Positions 37,544 through 46,241 of a stretch of DNA of 64,000 bases are shown here, piece after piece. The notes beneath the pieces were generated by a model. It made no database searches and was not told the DNA's origin. It worked only from the letters and a program-made list of their open reading frames with translations. Both the position numbers and the translations under genes were made by a program. The stretch covers positions 992,001-1,056,000 of the forward strand of contig JAGRPL010000004.1 in NCBI GenBank assembly GCA_019449595.1, read 5' to 3'. Positions within the stretch are counted from its first letter, which is position 1. Each line of letters begins with the position of its first letter. This DNA is from Rhodoferax sp. GTDB taxonomy: Bacteria; Pseudomonadota; Gammaproteobacteria; Burkholderiales; Burkholderiaceae_C.

Positions 37544-38500
37544 ATGTCTGCTCCGCTTGCCATGTTTGTGCACACCGCCCGGTACGTGGCGGTGCGCCTG
37601 ATGGCCATCATGGCGCTCATGGCCTACCCGTGCTTCGCCAGTGCCAGCGCCGAGCCATTTCAGGGCACTCCCTCCGTTGGTCTTGATCAAAAGGCGGCAC
37701 TCAGCCTGAGCCAAGCGGTCGTGGGCAAGACCGTCAGCGACTACACGCTGCTCGATCGCGAAGGGCGGCCGGTGCGCCTCTCCCGTTTCCGCGGCAAGCC
37801 ATTGTTGGTCAGTTTTATCTACACGGGGTGTTTTCAGGTCTGCCCGCTGACGACCCGTTCCCTGCAAAAAGCCGTTGAGTCGGGGCGGGACATGTTTGGT
37901 ACCAACCAGTTCAATGTCGTTAGCATTGGATTCAACCAGCCGGCCGATTCGCCGCAATCCCTGAAGGCTTTTGCCAAGCAGCACCGCATCGATGTGCCCA
38001 ACTGGGAGTTCCTGAGCCCGCACGCATCGATTGTTGAGCCATTGACGCGGGAGTTTGGCTTCAGTTACATGGCCACACCCGCCGGTTTCGATCACATACT
38101 GCAGGTGACGCTGCTAGATGCGGACGGGCGCATTTACCGGCAGATTTATGGCGAGGACCTCTCCGCCAATGCCATTGGCGAACCCCTGAAGCAGCTCATT
38201 AGCAACGCCCCGATCCCGCAGCAACTGCGCCTGGACGATCTCATCGATCGCGTGCGCATTCTTTGCACGGTGTACGACCCCAAAACCGGCCAATACCGGG
38301 TGGAATACGGGCTGCTGCTTGAGGTGGCCGGTGGCATTACTTTTGCACTGACCATGGCCTGGTTCTTCTTTTCGGAATGGCTGGCCCGTCGTCGGGCACG
38401 TCGCGCCCTGCAGTCGTCTCTTTCAGTTCCATCCGGTGGCGAGGGGAGTGCACGAGTCCATCTGGATGTGAAACGCAAGGTCGACGTGCAGACGCTGTAG
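37544..38500 (+). CDS. SCO1/SenC-family copper chaperone
   Basis: 318 aa from ATG 37544. An N-terminal signal or anchor (RLMAIMALMAYPCFASASA) precedes a thioredoxin-like domain with the copper-binding Cys96 and Cys100 (TGCFQVCPLTT) and His184 (FDHILQVTLL). Residues ~265-285 form a C-terminal membrane span followed by a basic tail, longer than usual SCO proteins (~200 aa). SCO proteins load or reduce the CuA site of subunit II, which this cluster encodes. Confidence 0.9.
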   Translation: MSAPLAMFVHTARYVAVRLMAIMALMAYPCFASASAEPFQGTPSVGLDQKAALSLSQAVVGKTVSDYTLLDREGRPVRLSRFRGKPLLVSFIYTGCFQVCPLTTRSLQKAVESGRDMFGTNQFNVVSIGFNQPADSPQSLKAFAKQHRIDVPNWEFLSPHASIVEPLTREFGFSYMATPAGFDHILQVTLLDADGRIYRQIYGEDLSANAIGEPLKQLISNAPIPQQLRLDDLIDRVRILCTVYDPKTGQYRVEYGLLLEVAGGITFALTMAWFFFSEWLARRRARRALQSSLSVPSGGEGSARVHLDVKRKVDVQTL

Positions 38501-38510
38501 AGCGTCAGCA

Positions 38511-40493
38511 GTGCTGCCATCAACGTCCCTATTGAAACGAGTTCCTGTGTTTAATTTCCTACAAACCCTTGTGCAGCGGGCATTCCTCGCAGTGGAGAAA
38601 CCTCTCAGCGCCATTTTTGGCGACCGTCTGAATCCACTGTATTACCTCGGTGCCATTACCTATTTCCTGCTGTGGGTGGTCATTGGCACGGGCCTGTATC
38701 TGTATGCATTCTTCGAGACCGGTGTCGCGGGTGCCTTTGATTCGGTGGAGGCCCTGACGCACGGTCAGTGGTTTTTCGGCGGTATTGTGCGCAGCGTGCA
38801 CCGTTACGCGTCCGATGGCCTGATGCTCAGCATGGTGCTGCATCTGGTACGGCATGCCACGTTTGACCACCACCGCGGGCTGCGCTGGTTTTCTTGGGTT
38901 TCGGGCGTGCTGCTGATGTGGCTGACCTATGCCTCGGGCGTCAACGGCTACATGCTCCCCTGGGACCGGCTGTCGCAATTCGTAGTCACGGCAACCACCG
39001 AGTGGTTCGACGTGCTCCCGCTCATTGGCGGGTCCATGACGAGAAATTTCATTTCCAACGCCAACGTCAGCGACCGGCTGTTTTCCCTGCTCGCTTTCAT
39101 GCACATCGGCCTGCCGCTGAGTGTGCTGGCAGTACTGTGGATCCATACCCAGCGCACGCCCAGTGCCAAAACCAATCCGCCGCGACCACTGATGATCGGC
39201 ATCATGGTGAGCCTGGTTGTTCTGTCGTTGATCAAGCCGGCGCTGAGCCAGGGGCGGGTGGATATGGCCACCTGGCCCGCGACGGTTCATTTCGACTGGT
39301 TCTATCTGCCCGCTTACCCACTGATTCAAGGCTGGGGACCTACCAAGACCTGGCTGTTTTCTATTGGGGCAACCGTGCTGCTGGTTCTGATGCCCTGGCT
39401 GCCACCGCAACGCCGGGGCAAGCAGAAGTCGTGGAGCATGGCCGTTCATCCGGACGAGCGCATCATTTCGGCTCGCAGCGGCGAAACGTTGCTGGACGCG
39501 GGCTTGCGCGAAGATCTGCCCATGCCCTTTGAATGCCGCAACGGTGGCTGCGGCGTTTGCAAGGCCACGCTGCTGCACGGAAAAGTGCACCTGCAACCCT
39601 ACCAGGAGTCTGCGCTGACCGCTGCGGAACGTGCAGCCGGAAAGACCCTGCTGTGCTGCGCGGAGCCCTTGTCGGATGTCGAAATCGAATACGTTCCCCA
39701 GCACAACCCCAAAGCGCTGCCGCTGAAACAGTACGTGGCACGCGTGACCCGGCTCGAGCCGCTGTCCTATGACGTCATGCGCCTGTGCCTGCAGACCGAG
39801 GGCGGGTCTGCGCTGCAGTTTTATGCGGGCCAGTACATCAACATCGTCCTGGGAGACGGCGCCAAGCGCAGTTTCTCCTTTGCTGCCGCTCCGCATACGG
39901 CGGAAGAAATCGAGTTGCACGTCCGGTTGGTTCCGGGGGGCCGGTTCACCACCGAGGTGTTCACCCACATGAAGGTTGGCGATACCTTGAGGTTTGAAGG
40001 CCCGTTGGGCGCCTTCACATTGCGGGAAGACAGCGAGAAGCCAATTATCTTTGTGGCTGGTTCAACCGGCTTTGCCCCAGTCAAAAGCATGCTGGAACAC
40101 GCGTTCCACCACGGGTTGAACCGCCGCATGATCCTGTATTGGGGGGTGCGCAGTCGGCGCGATCTCTACCTGGGGTCTCTGGCAGAACAATGGGCTCAAG
40201 AGCATGCCAATTTCACCTTCATCCCCGTGCTGTCGGATGCGCGTCCCGAAGACGACTGGAGCGGGAGAACCGGGTTGGTGCATGAAGCCATTCTGGCGGA
40301 TTTCCCGGACCTTTCCCAGCACCAGGTGTACGCCTGTGGTTCGGTGCAGATGGTCGCGGCGGCACAGCCTGCGTTCGTCAAGCACGGGATTTCCACCGAT
40401 GACTGTTTCTCGGACGCGTTCCACCTGGCGCCACAGAAACCGCTGGATGGCCAGCACGCCGATATGGTGAAACTTGGAGGTTCGAATGTCTGA
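38511..40493 (+). CDS. Cytochrome b fused to a 2Fe-2S ferredoxin and FAD/NAD(P)H reductase
   Basis: 660 aa from GTG 38511; GTG 38547 is an alternative. Residues ~40-220 are a cytochrome b N-terminal domain with two heme pairs: His97/His111 and His198/His212, each 14 apart. After another span (~280-297) comes a plant-type 2Fe-2S domain (Cys342, 347, 350 in ECRNGGCGVCK, and Cys382 or 383). A ferredoxin-NADP reductase-type module follows: FAD motif RSFSF (453-457), nucleotide motif AGSTGFAPVKSML and VYACGSVQM. It would pass electrons from NAD(P)H through FAD and 2Fe-2S to membrane hemes. I know no characterised protein with this exact fusion. Confidence 0.85.
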   Translation: MLPSTSLLKRVPVFNFLQTLVQRAFLAVEKPLSAIFGDRLNPLYYLGAITYFLLWVVIGTGLYLYAFFETGVAGAFDSVEALTHGQWFFGGIVRSVHRYASDGLMLSMVLHLVRHATFDHHRGLRWFSWVSGVLLMWLTYASGVNGYMLPWDRLSQFVVTATTEWFDVLPLIGGSMTRNFISNANVSDRLFSLLAFMHIGLPLSVLAVLWIHTQRTPSAKTNPPRPLMIGIMVSLVVLSLIKPALSQGRVDMATWPATVHFDWFYLPAYPLIQGWGPTKTWLFSIGATVLLVLMPWLPPQRRGKQKSWSMAVHPDERIISARSGETLLDAGLREDLPMPFECRNGGCGVCKATLLHGKVHLQPYQESALTAAERAAGKTLLCCAEPLSDVEIEYVPQHNPKALPLKQYVARVTRLEPLSYDVMRLCLQTEGGSALQFYAGQYINIVLGDGAKRSFSFAAAPHTAEEIELHVRLVPGGRFTTEVFTHMKVGDTLRFEGPLGAFTLREDSEKPIIFVAGSTGFAPVKSMLEHAFHHGLNRRMILYWGVRSRRDLYLGSLAEQWAQEHANFTFIPVLSDARPEDDWSGRTGLVHEAILADFPDLSQHQVYACGSVQMVAAAQPAFVKHGISTDDCFSDAFHLAPQKPLDGQHADMVKLGGSNV

Positions 40494-41019
40494 TATACCG
40501 GTATCTGCGGGGTTGCCTGCACCCATGCGTTATGCCTTGCAGGCGCTTATCTACGGCCTTTTCGCTGCCTTTCTGGGCTACTTCTCTACCGCGCCGGCTT
40601 ACCGCTTGCGCGGGGACAATGAAGCCGTGGTCAAACTCTCGTTCAGCCATTCAGCCCAGTTGATGCAGACCTGTCGGGAACGCAGTGAAGCGGAGCTGGC
40701 CAAGCTCGCGCCGAATATGCGCACCAAAATGGATTGCCCCCGTGAGCGCGCAACGGTTGCCGTTGAACTCGACATGGACGGCAAGCCGCTGTACCGCATC
40801 CAGATTCCTCCAACCGGTTTGCGCAAGGACGGCGCGGCCACCGTGTACCGTCGCCTGGACATTCCGGCCGGGCAACACCAGTTCCGCGCTCGCCTTGCGG
40901 ACGGACCGGATGGTGCATTCACCTTTGTGCACGAAGCGGGCGTAGATCTGGCGCCGGGCGAAGTTCTGATTGTCGATTTCTCTGCCAGTGGTAGCGGCTT
41001 CATTTTCACGCGCGGATAA
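40486..41019 (+). CDS. Conserved-looking membrane-anchored protein, unknown
   Basis: 177 aa from ATG 40486, with GGAGG upstream and overlapping the previous gene by 8 nt. One N-terminal span (YALQALIYGLFAAFLGYFS) is followed by a soluble, beta-rich periplasmic region (VAVELDMDGKPLYRIQIPPT, DIPAGQHQFRARLADGPDG). Two Cys (MQTCRERS, KMDCPRER) may form a disulfide. No heme or metal motif is visible. It lies between the two cytochrome b fusion genes, so it is probably a scaffold or assembly subunit of their complex; this is inference. Confidence 0.7.
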   Translation: MSDIPVSAGLPAPMRYALQALIYGLFAAFLGYFSTAPAYRLRGDNEAVVKLSFSHSAQLMQTCRERSEAELAKLAPNMRTKMDCPRERATVAVELDMDGKPLYRIQIPPTGLRKDGAATVYRRLDIPAGQHQFRARLADGPDGAFTFVHEAGVDLAPGEVLIVDFSASGSGFIFTRG

Positions 41020-41028
41020 TGGCCTGGC

Positions 41029-42600
41029 ATGTCCACCCTGATTCGCATTCTGCGTGACGGTGATGAACACCTGAGCGGCACGTTCGACCACGCGTTCGCC
41101 CCAGCCCACAATCCCTGGCGCCATCTCGGCGCGCTGTCCTTTCTGTGTCTGGTCATCGCCGTTGTCAGCGGCATCGTGGCCTATGCGCTTTACGACACCA
41201 GCGTCAGCGGCGCCTACGAATCCGGCCGACGGCTGCAGTTGGATCCGTGGCTGCTGGGGCGCCTGTTGCGTGGCATGCACCGCTATTCCTCTGACGGCTT
41301 CATGCTGCTGACCGTGCTGCACCTGTTGCGTGAAGCCGTGCGGGGGCACTTTCTGGGTTTTCGCTGGTATTCCTGGATTACCGGAGTTCCATTGCTCTGG
41401 ATACTCTGGGTTGCAGGCATTACCGGGTTTTGGTTGCTGTGGGACGAGCGTGCCCTGTTCAGTGTGACGGCGACCGCCGAGTGGCTCCAGTCCCTGCCGC
41501 TGTTCTCTGACCAGCTGGTGCGCAATTTCCTGACCGCCGATGCGCTGAATGATCGGTTCTTTTCCTTGGTTATTTTCATCCACATCGGCTTGCCGCTGCT
41601 GTTGCTGGCGGGGGTGTGGATCCATGTGCAACGGGTGTCGCATGCCCGTGTCTGGCCGCCCCGTGTCCTGACCGTCGGCAGCCTGGTCACGCTCGGGCTG
41701 CTTTCGCTGGTCGTACCCGCCGAGAGCCTGGGGCCTGCCGATACCGGCAACCTTCCCGCGGCATTGTCTCTGGACTGGTTCTATCTGTTCGTCCACCCTC
41801 TGGTGGATTACTTGTCTGCCAACGGGGTATGGCTGCTCGCGGCGCTGCTGACGGGGGTACTCCTGGCCATGCCCTTGCTGCCCATGCGGATGCGGCCTGG
41901 CAAGGCGAGGGCGGTTGCCCACGTGGATCTGGCCAATTGCAACGGTTGCGCGCGTTGCGCTGCCGATTGCCCTTTTGGGGCCGTCATCATGGTTGCGCGC
42001 AACGACCAGCGCCACCACCTGCAGCAGGCGGCGGTCATCGCGGACATGTGTGCGGCATGCGGGATCTGTGTGGGTTCCTGTCCATCCTCCACACCCTTTC
42101 GCCGCATGGAAGACATCGTGTCGGGCATAGAGCTGCCCGATACCCCGGTGGTGGCACTGCGCAAGCAATTGCAGGAGCGATTGGCTGCCTTGACCGGGTC
42201 GCCCAAAATCATGCTGTTTACCTGCAGCCAGGCTACCGACGGGCAGGTATTGGGAGATGCCGCAACAGCCGTCTTGCCCCTGGAGTGCGCCGGCATGCTG
42301 CCGCCCTCGTTCATCGAATACGCGCTGCGCCTGGGGGCGGATGGGGTTGTGGTTTCCGGTTGCCGCGAAGGGGACTGCGAGTTTCGCCTGGGCGACCGTT
42401 GGGTGCAGGACCGGTTTGCCGGAGTCCGTGCGCCATCGCTGCGGGCCTCGGTTGCCCGCGATCACATGGCCGTGGTCTGGGCCGGCAACAGCCCGGAGCG
42501 CATTCGCCTCGCTGTGGAGACGCTTCGGGCCAGCCTAAAATCCACGGACCAGCCGCCCGCTGTTTCCCCCGCACTTGTGCACGAAGAACACCATGACTGA
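41029..42600 (+). CDS. Cytochrome b fused to two 4Fe-4S clusters and an MvhD-like domain
   Basis: 523 aa. Residues ~30-205 repeat the bis-heme cytochrome b design (His84/His98, His185/His199). Two spans near 210-285 lead to a 2x[4Fe-4S] domain (Cys304, 307, 310, 314; Cys341, 344, 347, 351). The C-terminal ~130 residues resemble MvhD, the 2Fe-2S 'hydrogenase delta' adaptor of heterodisulfide reductase/hydrogenase complexes, with Cys399, Cys420, Cys445 and Cys450 (SGCREGDCEF). It appears to link soluble low-potential carriers to membrane hemes. No hydrogenase or Hdr genes are nearby, so partners are unknown. Confidence 0.85.
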   Translation: MSTLIRILRDGDEHLSGTFDHAFAPAHNPWRHLGALSFLCLVIAVVSGIVAYALYDTSVSGAYESGRRLQLDPWLLGRLLRGMHRYSSDGFMLLTVLHLLREAVRGHFLGFRWYSWITGVPLLWILWVAGITGFWLLWDERALFSVTATAEWLQSLPLFSDQLVRNFLTADALNDRFFSLVIFIHIGLPLLLLAGVWIHVQRVSHARVWPPRVLTVGSLVTLGLLSLVVPAESLGPADTGNLPAALSLDWFYLFVHPLVDYLSANGVWLLAALLTGVLLAMPLLPMRMRPGKARAVAHVDLANCNGCARCAADCPFGAVIMVARNDQRHHLQQAAVIADMCAACGICVGSCPSSTPFRRMEDIVSGIELPDTPVVALRKQLQERLAALTGSPKIMLFTCSQATDGQVLGDAATAVLPLECAGMLPPSFIEYALRLGADGVVVSGCREGDCEFRLGDRWVQDRFAGVRAPSLRASVARDHMAVVWAGNSPERIRLAVETLRASLKSTDQPPAVSPALVHEEHHD

Positions 42601-44011
42601 CACCAATCTGCAGGCTCCCCCGATGCCTTTGGGCCAACCGGGCGCCGCCATGACCCATTTCGACTTTGATCTTGCAGTGCCACAGGACACGCGCCGGCCA
42701 CTTGCGGTGGCCTGGTTCGCGCTGGGAATGATGGCACTGCTGGCTTCCGGACTGTTCTCGATCTTGCTGGTGCTCTCGCGCACGCCCCAGTTGCAGACGC
42801 TGTTTCCGGTGGCGGACTTCTTTCGCGTGGCATTGGTGGTGCACGTGGACCTTTCGGTGCTGGTGTGGTTTCTGGCCTTTGGCGGCGCCTTGTGGACCCT
42901 GAGCGGGACACAGCGGTATCGCCCCATGGCCTGGTTCGCCTTCGCTGTAGCGGCCCTGGGTACAGCGGCCATGTGCATATCTCCCTTTGTGGAGCGTGCC
43001 ACCCCGGTCATGGCCAACTACGTTCCCGTGCTGGACGGCCCGGTATTTTTGACCGGATTGGTGCTGTTTGGCGTCGGCATTGCTACGCTGTGCCTGCGGT
43101 CCATGCTGGCGGTAGCTCCTGTGGGCTCCCATATTTCCGGCGCCGGGGCACTGCGTTTCGGGCTGCGTGCGGCCCTGGTGGCCAACGCCGTGGCCGTGTT
43201 TGCGTTTGCCTGGTCCTGGGTCTCGGTGCCACGGGAACTGGACTCGCGTATTTACTATGAACTGCTGTTCTGGGGCGGCGGGCATGTGCTGCAATTTGCT
43301 TACACCCTGCTGATGCTCGTCAACTGGATCTGGCTGGCCTCCGTGGTGGGGGTGCGTTTTCCGCTGTCTCCCCGGGTAGTGACCCTGTTGTTCGCCATCG
43401 CCCTGGTAAGCGTCTTTCTGACGCCCATCACTTACCTGGCCTACGACGTCACTTCGGTTGAGCACCACAGCATGCAAACCCTGCTGATGCGGTTTGGCGG
43501 CGGCCTGGTCATTCCACCGATCGCGATGGCGATTTTGTGGGCACTGTGGCCGGCGCGCGCGATAACGGCAGAGCAGCGCCCGCTGCGTGCCAGCCTGATT
43601 GCCTCCTTGGTGCTGTTCTCCGCCGGGGGCATCATCGGCTTCTTGATCAGCGGGAGCAATGTCCGCATACCGGCCCACTACCACGGTTGCATCGTGGGCG
43701 TGACGCTGGCCATGATGGGGGTCGTGTACCTGCTGCTGCCGCGGTTGGGCTTTTTCGCTCCCCGTTCCAGGGCTGCGGCATGGCAGCCCTACGTGTACGG
43801 GGTTGGCCAGCTGATGCACATCATCGGGCTGGTCTGGTCCGGCGGCTACGGTGTGCAGCGCAAGGTGGCTGGGGCCGAGCAGGTGCTGCGTTCGACCCAG
43901 GAGACGATGGGCATGGGGTTGATGGGACTCGGCGGTCTGATCGCTATTGTGGGGGGCGTCATGTTTGTGGTCATCGTGCTGCGAGCATTGCGGCGACCTC
44001 GCGCACAATAG
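42593..44011 (+). CDS. Second, divergent heme-copper subunit I-like protein
   Basis: 472 aa, ~12 spans, overlapping the previous gene by 8 nt. Ligand set present: His84 (LVVHVDLSVLVW), His231 (WGGGHVLQF), His291 and His292 (SVEHHSMQ), His362 and His364 (PAHYHGCIVG). The H+4 position that is Tyr in A/B oxidases is Phe235, and neither the NorB Glu nor a cytochrome c domain is seen. No second CuA gene follows, so electrons probably come from the cytochrome b fusion beside it. Automatic pipelines would likely call it cbb3-type subunit I. A role as NO or O2 reductase is open; I lean to NO. Confidence 0.75.
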   Translation: MTDTNLQAPPMPLGQPGAAMTHFDFDLAVPQDTRRPLAVAWFALGMMALLASGLFSILLVLSRTPQLQTLFPVADFFRVALVVHVDLSVLVWFLAFGGALWTLSGTQRYRPMAWFAFAVAALGTAAMCISPFVERATPVMANYVPVLDGPVFLTGLVLFGVGIATLCLRSMLAVAPVGSHISGAGALRFGLRAALVANAVAVFAFAWSWVSVPRELDSRIYYELLFWGGGHVLQFAYTLLMLVNWIWLASVVGVRFPLSPRVVTLLFAIALVSVFLTPITYLAYDVTSVEHHSMQTLLMRFGGGLVIPPIAMAILWALWPARAITAEQRPLRASLIASLVLFSAGGIIGFLISGSNVRIPAHYHGCIVGVTLAMMGVVYLLLPRLGFFAPRSRAAAWQPYVYGVGQLMHIIGLVWSGGYGVQRKVAGAEQVLRSTQETMGMGLMGLGGLIAIVGGVMFVVIVLRALRRPRAQ

Positions 44012-44014
44012 GGC

Positions 44015-44863
44015 ATGGACGCAACCATTCCTTCACCATCTTCCTCCCCGAAACCTGCAAGGGTTTTGCAGGCCATTGGTGCCATGGGCTCGGTATTGGC
44101 ACTGGCCATTTTGGGCACCAGCATTTTTCTGCGCCTGACCACGGCCGTGGGGGAGGGCGGCGTCCTGGCGTCCACCTTGCCACCGACGGTGGAAGGTGTC
44201 GCCCGCATGGTGCATCGCCTGTCGGCCTCGGGTGTCGGGCTGCTGGCGCTGTTGGCCACCGTTCTGTGCTGGCGGCGGCCCGCCGTGGCGCTGGCAATCC
44301 GGCCGACGGTGGGAGTCGTTGCGGCGACCGTGGTGCTGGCGGTGATCGGTCCGCTGACGCCCGGCTACCGGTTTGCGGCTGTCACGGTTGCCAATGTGGT
44401 GGGGGGAACCGTCCTGCTGGCGTCCTTCTGGTGGTTGCGCGAATCGCTGGCCACTGCGCACACGCGTCGTCCGCCCGGCCATCCCATGTTGTTCGTGACG
44501 CTTCTGGTGTTCTTCCTGCACGTGGGCTTGGGCGCTGCCGCCAGCGCCCTGGAGATGCGCGCCATCCACTGGGTGGCCTTTCTCCACGTGGGCACGGCGA
44601 TGCTGACCAGCATGCTCGTTGGCTCCATCCTGTGGGATCGACGTGAACACCAGCCTCTGGCAAAGCTGGTCGGGGCCCTGGCAGCGTTGCTGGCTGCTCA
44701 ACTGGCTCTGGGCTTGCTTCTCCTCTGGGTCGGCGGACGGCCGCCCGGACTGGGACTGGTGCATGCCATGCTGTCGCCGCTATTGCTCGCCGGTCTGATT
44801 TCCATGGCGCAACGCGACACCATTGAAAGACCGGCCACCCCCTCGCAGGAGCCCTGCAAATGA
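44015..44863 (+). CDS. CtaA/COX15-like membrane protein
   Basis: 282 aa with ~8 spans in two similar halves. His67 in ARMVHRLSASG matches the CtaA HR motif; His191 and His250 fit the second-half heme pair. The place of the first-half partner His appears to be Asn127 (VTVANVVGG). CtaA proteins oxidise heme O to heme A and use b-type heme; this distant homologue may instead be a heme-handling or electron-transfer subunit. It lies 3 nt after the heme-copper gene and overlaps the regulator gene (ATGA). Confidence 0.65.
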   Translation: MDATIPSPSSSPKPARVLQAIGAMGSVLALAILGTSIFLRLTTAVGEGGVLASTLPPTVEGVARMVHRLSASGVGLLALLATVLCWRRPAVALAIRPTVGVVAATVVLAVIGPLTPGYRFAAVTVANVVGGTVLLASFWWLRESLATAHTRRPPGHPMLFVTLLVFFLHVGLGAAASALEMRAIHWVAFLHVGTAMLTSMLVGSILWDRREHQPLAKLVGALAALLAAQLALGLLLLWVGGRPPGLGLVHAMLSPLLLAGLISMAQRDTIERPATPSQEPCK

Positions 44864-45570
44864 ATGGATCTACCTTGCCGCCCGCCAGCGCACCCGTCCA
44901 GCATTTCCTGCTCAATATCCCGCTGCTGCGCGACGCGACCGCCGATGAGGTGGAGCGCATGGCCGTTGGCACCCGGCGCCTGAAGGTGGCAAAGGGCGAG
45001 ATGCTGTTTCACCGCGGAGACCCGTGCGACGGATTCTGGGTGGTTCTCTCCGGCCAGATCAAACTGTCGGTGGGCTCCGAGCAGGGGATGGAAAAAGTCA
45101 TTGAAATACTCGGGCCGGGCCGGACTTTTGGCGAGGCAGTCATGTTCATGGACATGAACTACGTGGTGTCGTCGCAGGCCCTGGCCGATTCGGTGGTGTT
45201 GCATGTGCTCAAGAGCACCGTGTTCTCGGAGCTGGAGCACAACCCGACCTTCGCCCGCAAGATGCTGTCCGGCCTGAGTCGCCGTCTGCATGGTTTGATT
45301 CGCGACGTGGAGTCCTACTCCATGCGTTCAGGAACCGAGCGCGTGATCGGCTTCCTGACACGCATTGACGGCAGCGAAAACGACAGCGACAGCAACGCCT
45401 CGACTATTACCCTGCCGGCGAGCAAAGTGACCATTGCCTCGCGCCTGAACCTCACACCCGAGTATTTTTCGCGCATTCTTCACGACCTTGCCGCAGCCGG
45501 GCTGATTGAAGTCAGCGGCAAGACGATTCGCGTACCGGACCTGCAGCGCCTGCGGGATTTCCGAGCCTAG
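44860..45570 (+). CDS. Crp/Fnr-family regulator, Dnr-like
   Basis: 236 aa. The cyclic-nucleotide-binding fold (KVAKGEMLFHRGDPCDGFWV, GPGRTFGEAVMFM) and dimer helix lead to a winged helix (SKVTIASRLNLTPEYFSRIL). The recognition helix E-x-F-S-R resembles Dnr/NnrR, which bind FNR-like boxes. There is no N-terminal Cys cluster, so it is not an O2-sensing Fnr. Dnr-type regulators sense NO through heme. It is co-transcribed with the cluster and could activate it through the box at 33959. The NO signal is inferred. Confidence 0.82.
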   Translation: MNGSTLPPASAPVQHFLLNIPLLRDATADEVERMAVGTRRLKVAKGEMLFHRGDPCDGFWVVLSGQIKLSVGSEQGMEKVIEILGPGRTFGEAVMFMDMNYVVSSQALADSVVLHVLKSTVFSELEHNPTFARKMLSGLSRRLHGLIRDVESYSMRSGTERVIGFLTRIDGSENDSDSNASTITLPASKVTIASRLNLTPEYFSRILHDLAAAGLIEVSGKTIRVPDLQRLRDFRA

Positions 45571-45580
45571 AGGGCCTGCC

Positions 45581-46240
45581 ATGTACCTGCCACCCCAGTT
45601 TCAGGCCAAAGACCACGCGATCGCGCAGGACCTGATGCGGGCCTACCCGTTTGCCAGCCTGATCAGCACCGATGATGCAGGCCTGCCGTTTGTCACGCAC
45701 CTGCCATTGCATCTGGAAACACGTCCGGCCTGCGGCGAGCAGCCAGCCCGAGACGTGCTGCTGGGTCACGTCGCCAAACCCAACCCGCATTGGCGTTACC
45801 TGCAGGCCCGTTCCACCGCTGTCGTCACCTTTGTGGGGCCACATGCCTACCTGTCCCCCAAGGTCTACCCCGACCTGGCACGGGTGCCAACCTGGAATTA
45901 CCTCGCGGTGCACGGCACAGTCCAGGCCACGCTGATTGAAGATCCCTTGGCCAAAGACCGGCTGCTGAAGAAGCTCATTGGCGACCACGAACCACCGTAT
46001 GCCCGACAGTGGCAGGAGCAGGACGAAGGATTTGCCCACAAAATGCTGGCCGGTATCGTGGCGTTTGAGCTGGTCATCACCGATCTGCAGTGCAAAGTCA
46101 AAATCAACCAGCACCGACCGGAATCCCACGCTGCCATGCACGCAGGGTATGCCCAGGGCAATGAAAACGAGCAGGACTTGGCACGCTGGATGCGCCGCCT
46201 GGGGCTCAATACCGGCTCAGACAATCACGGAGAAAGCTGA
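45581..46240 (+). CDS. FMN-binding PaiB-family protein
   Basis: 219 aa from ATG 45581. The split-barrel PaiB pattern is clear: MYLPPQFQAKDHAIAQDLM, YPFASLISTDDAGLPFVTHL, GHVAKPNPHWRYLQ, AYLSPKVYPDLARVPTWNYL and CKVKINQHRPESHAAM. Family members bind FMN, and some affect sporulation or protease genes in Bacillus; others are heme-binding. Only 10 nt after the Crp/Fnr gene, so probably in the same transcript. A redox or heme-related role fits the neighbours but is unproven. Confidence 0.8.
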   Translation: MYLPPQFQAKDHAIAQDLMRAYPFASLISTDDAGLPFVTHLPLHLETRPACGEQPARDVLLGHVAKPNPHWRYLQARSTAVVTFVGPHAYLSPKVYPDLARVPTWNYLAVHGTVQATLIEDPLAKDRLLKKLIGDHEPPYARQWQEQDEGFAHKMLAGIVAFELVITDLQCKVKINQHRPESHAAMHAGYAQGNENEQDLARWMRRLGLNTGSDNHGES

Positions 46241-46241
46241 A

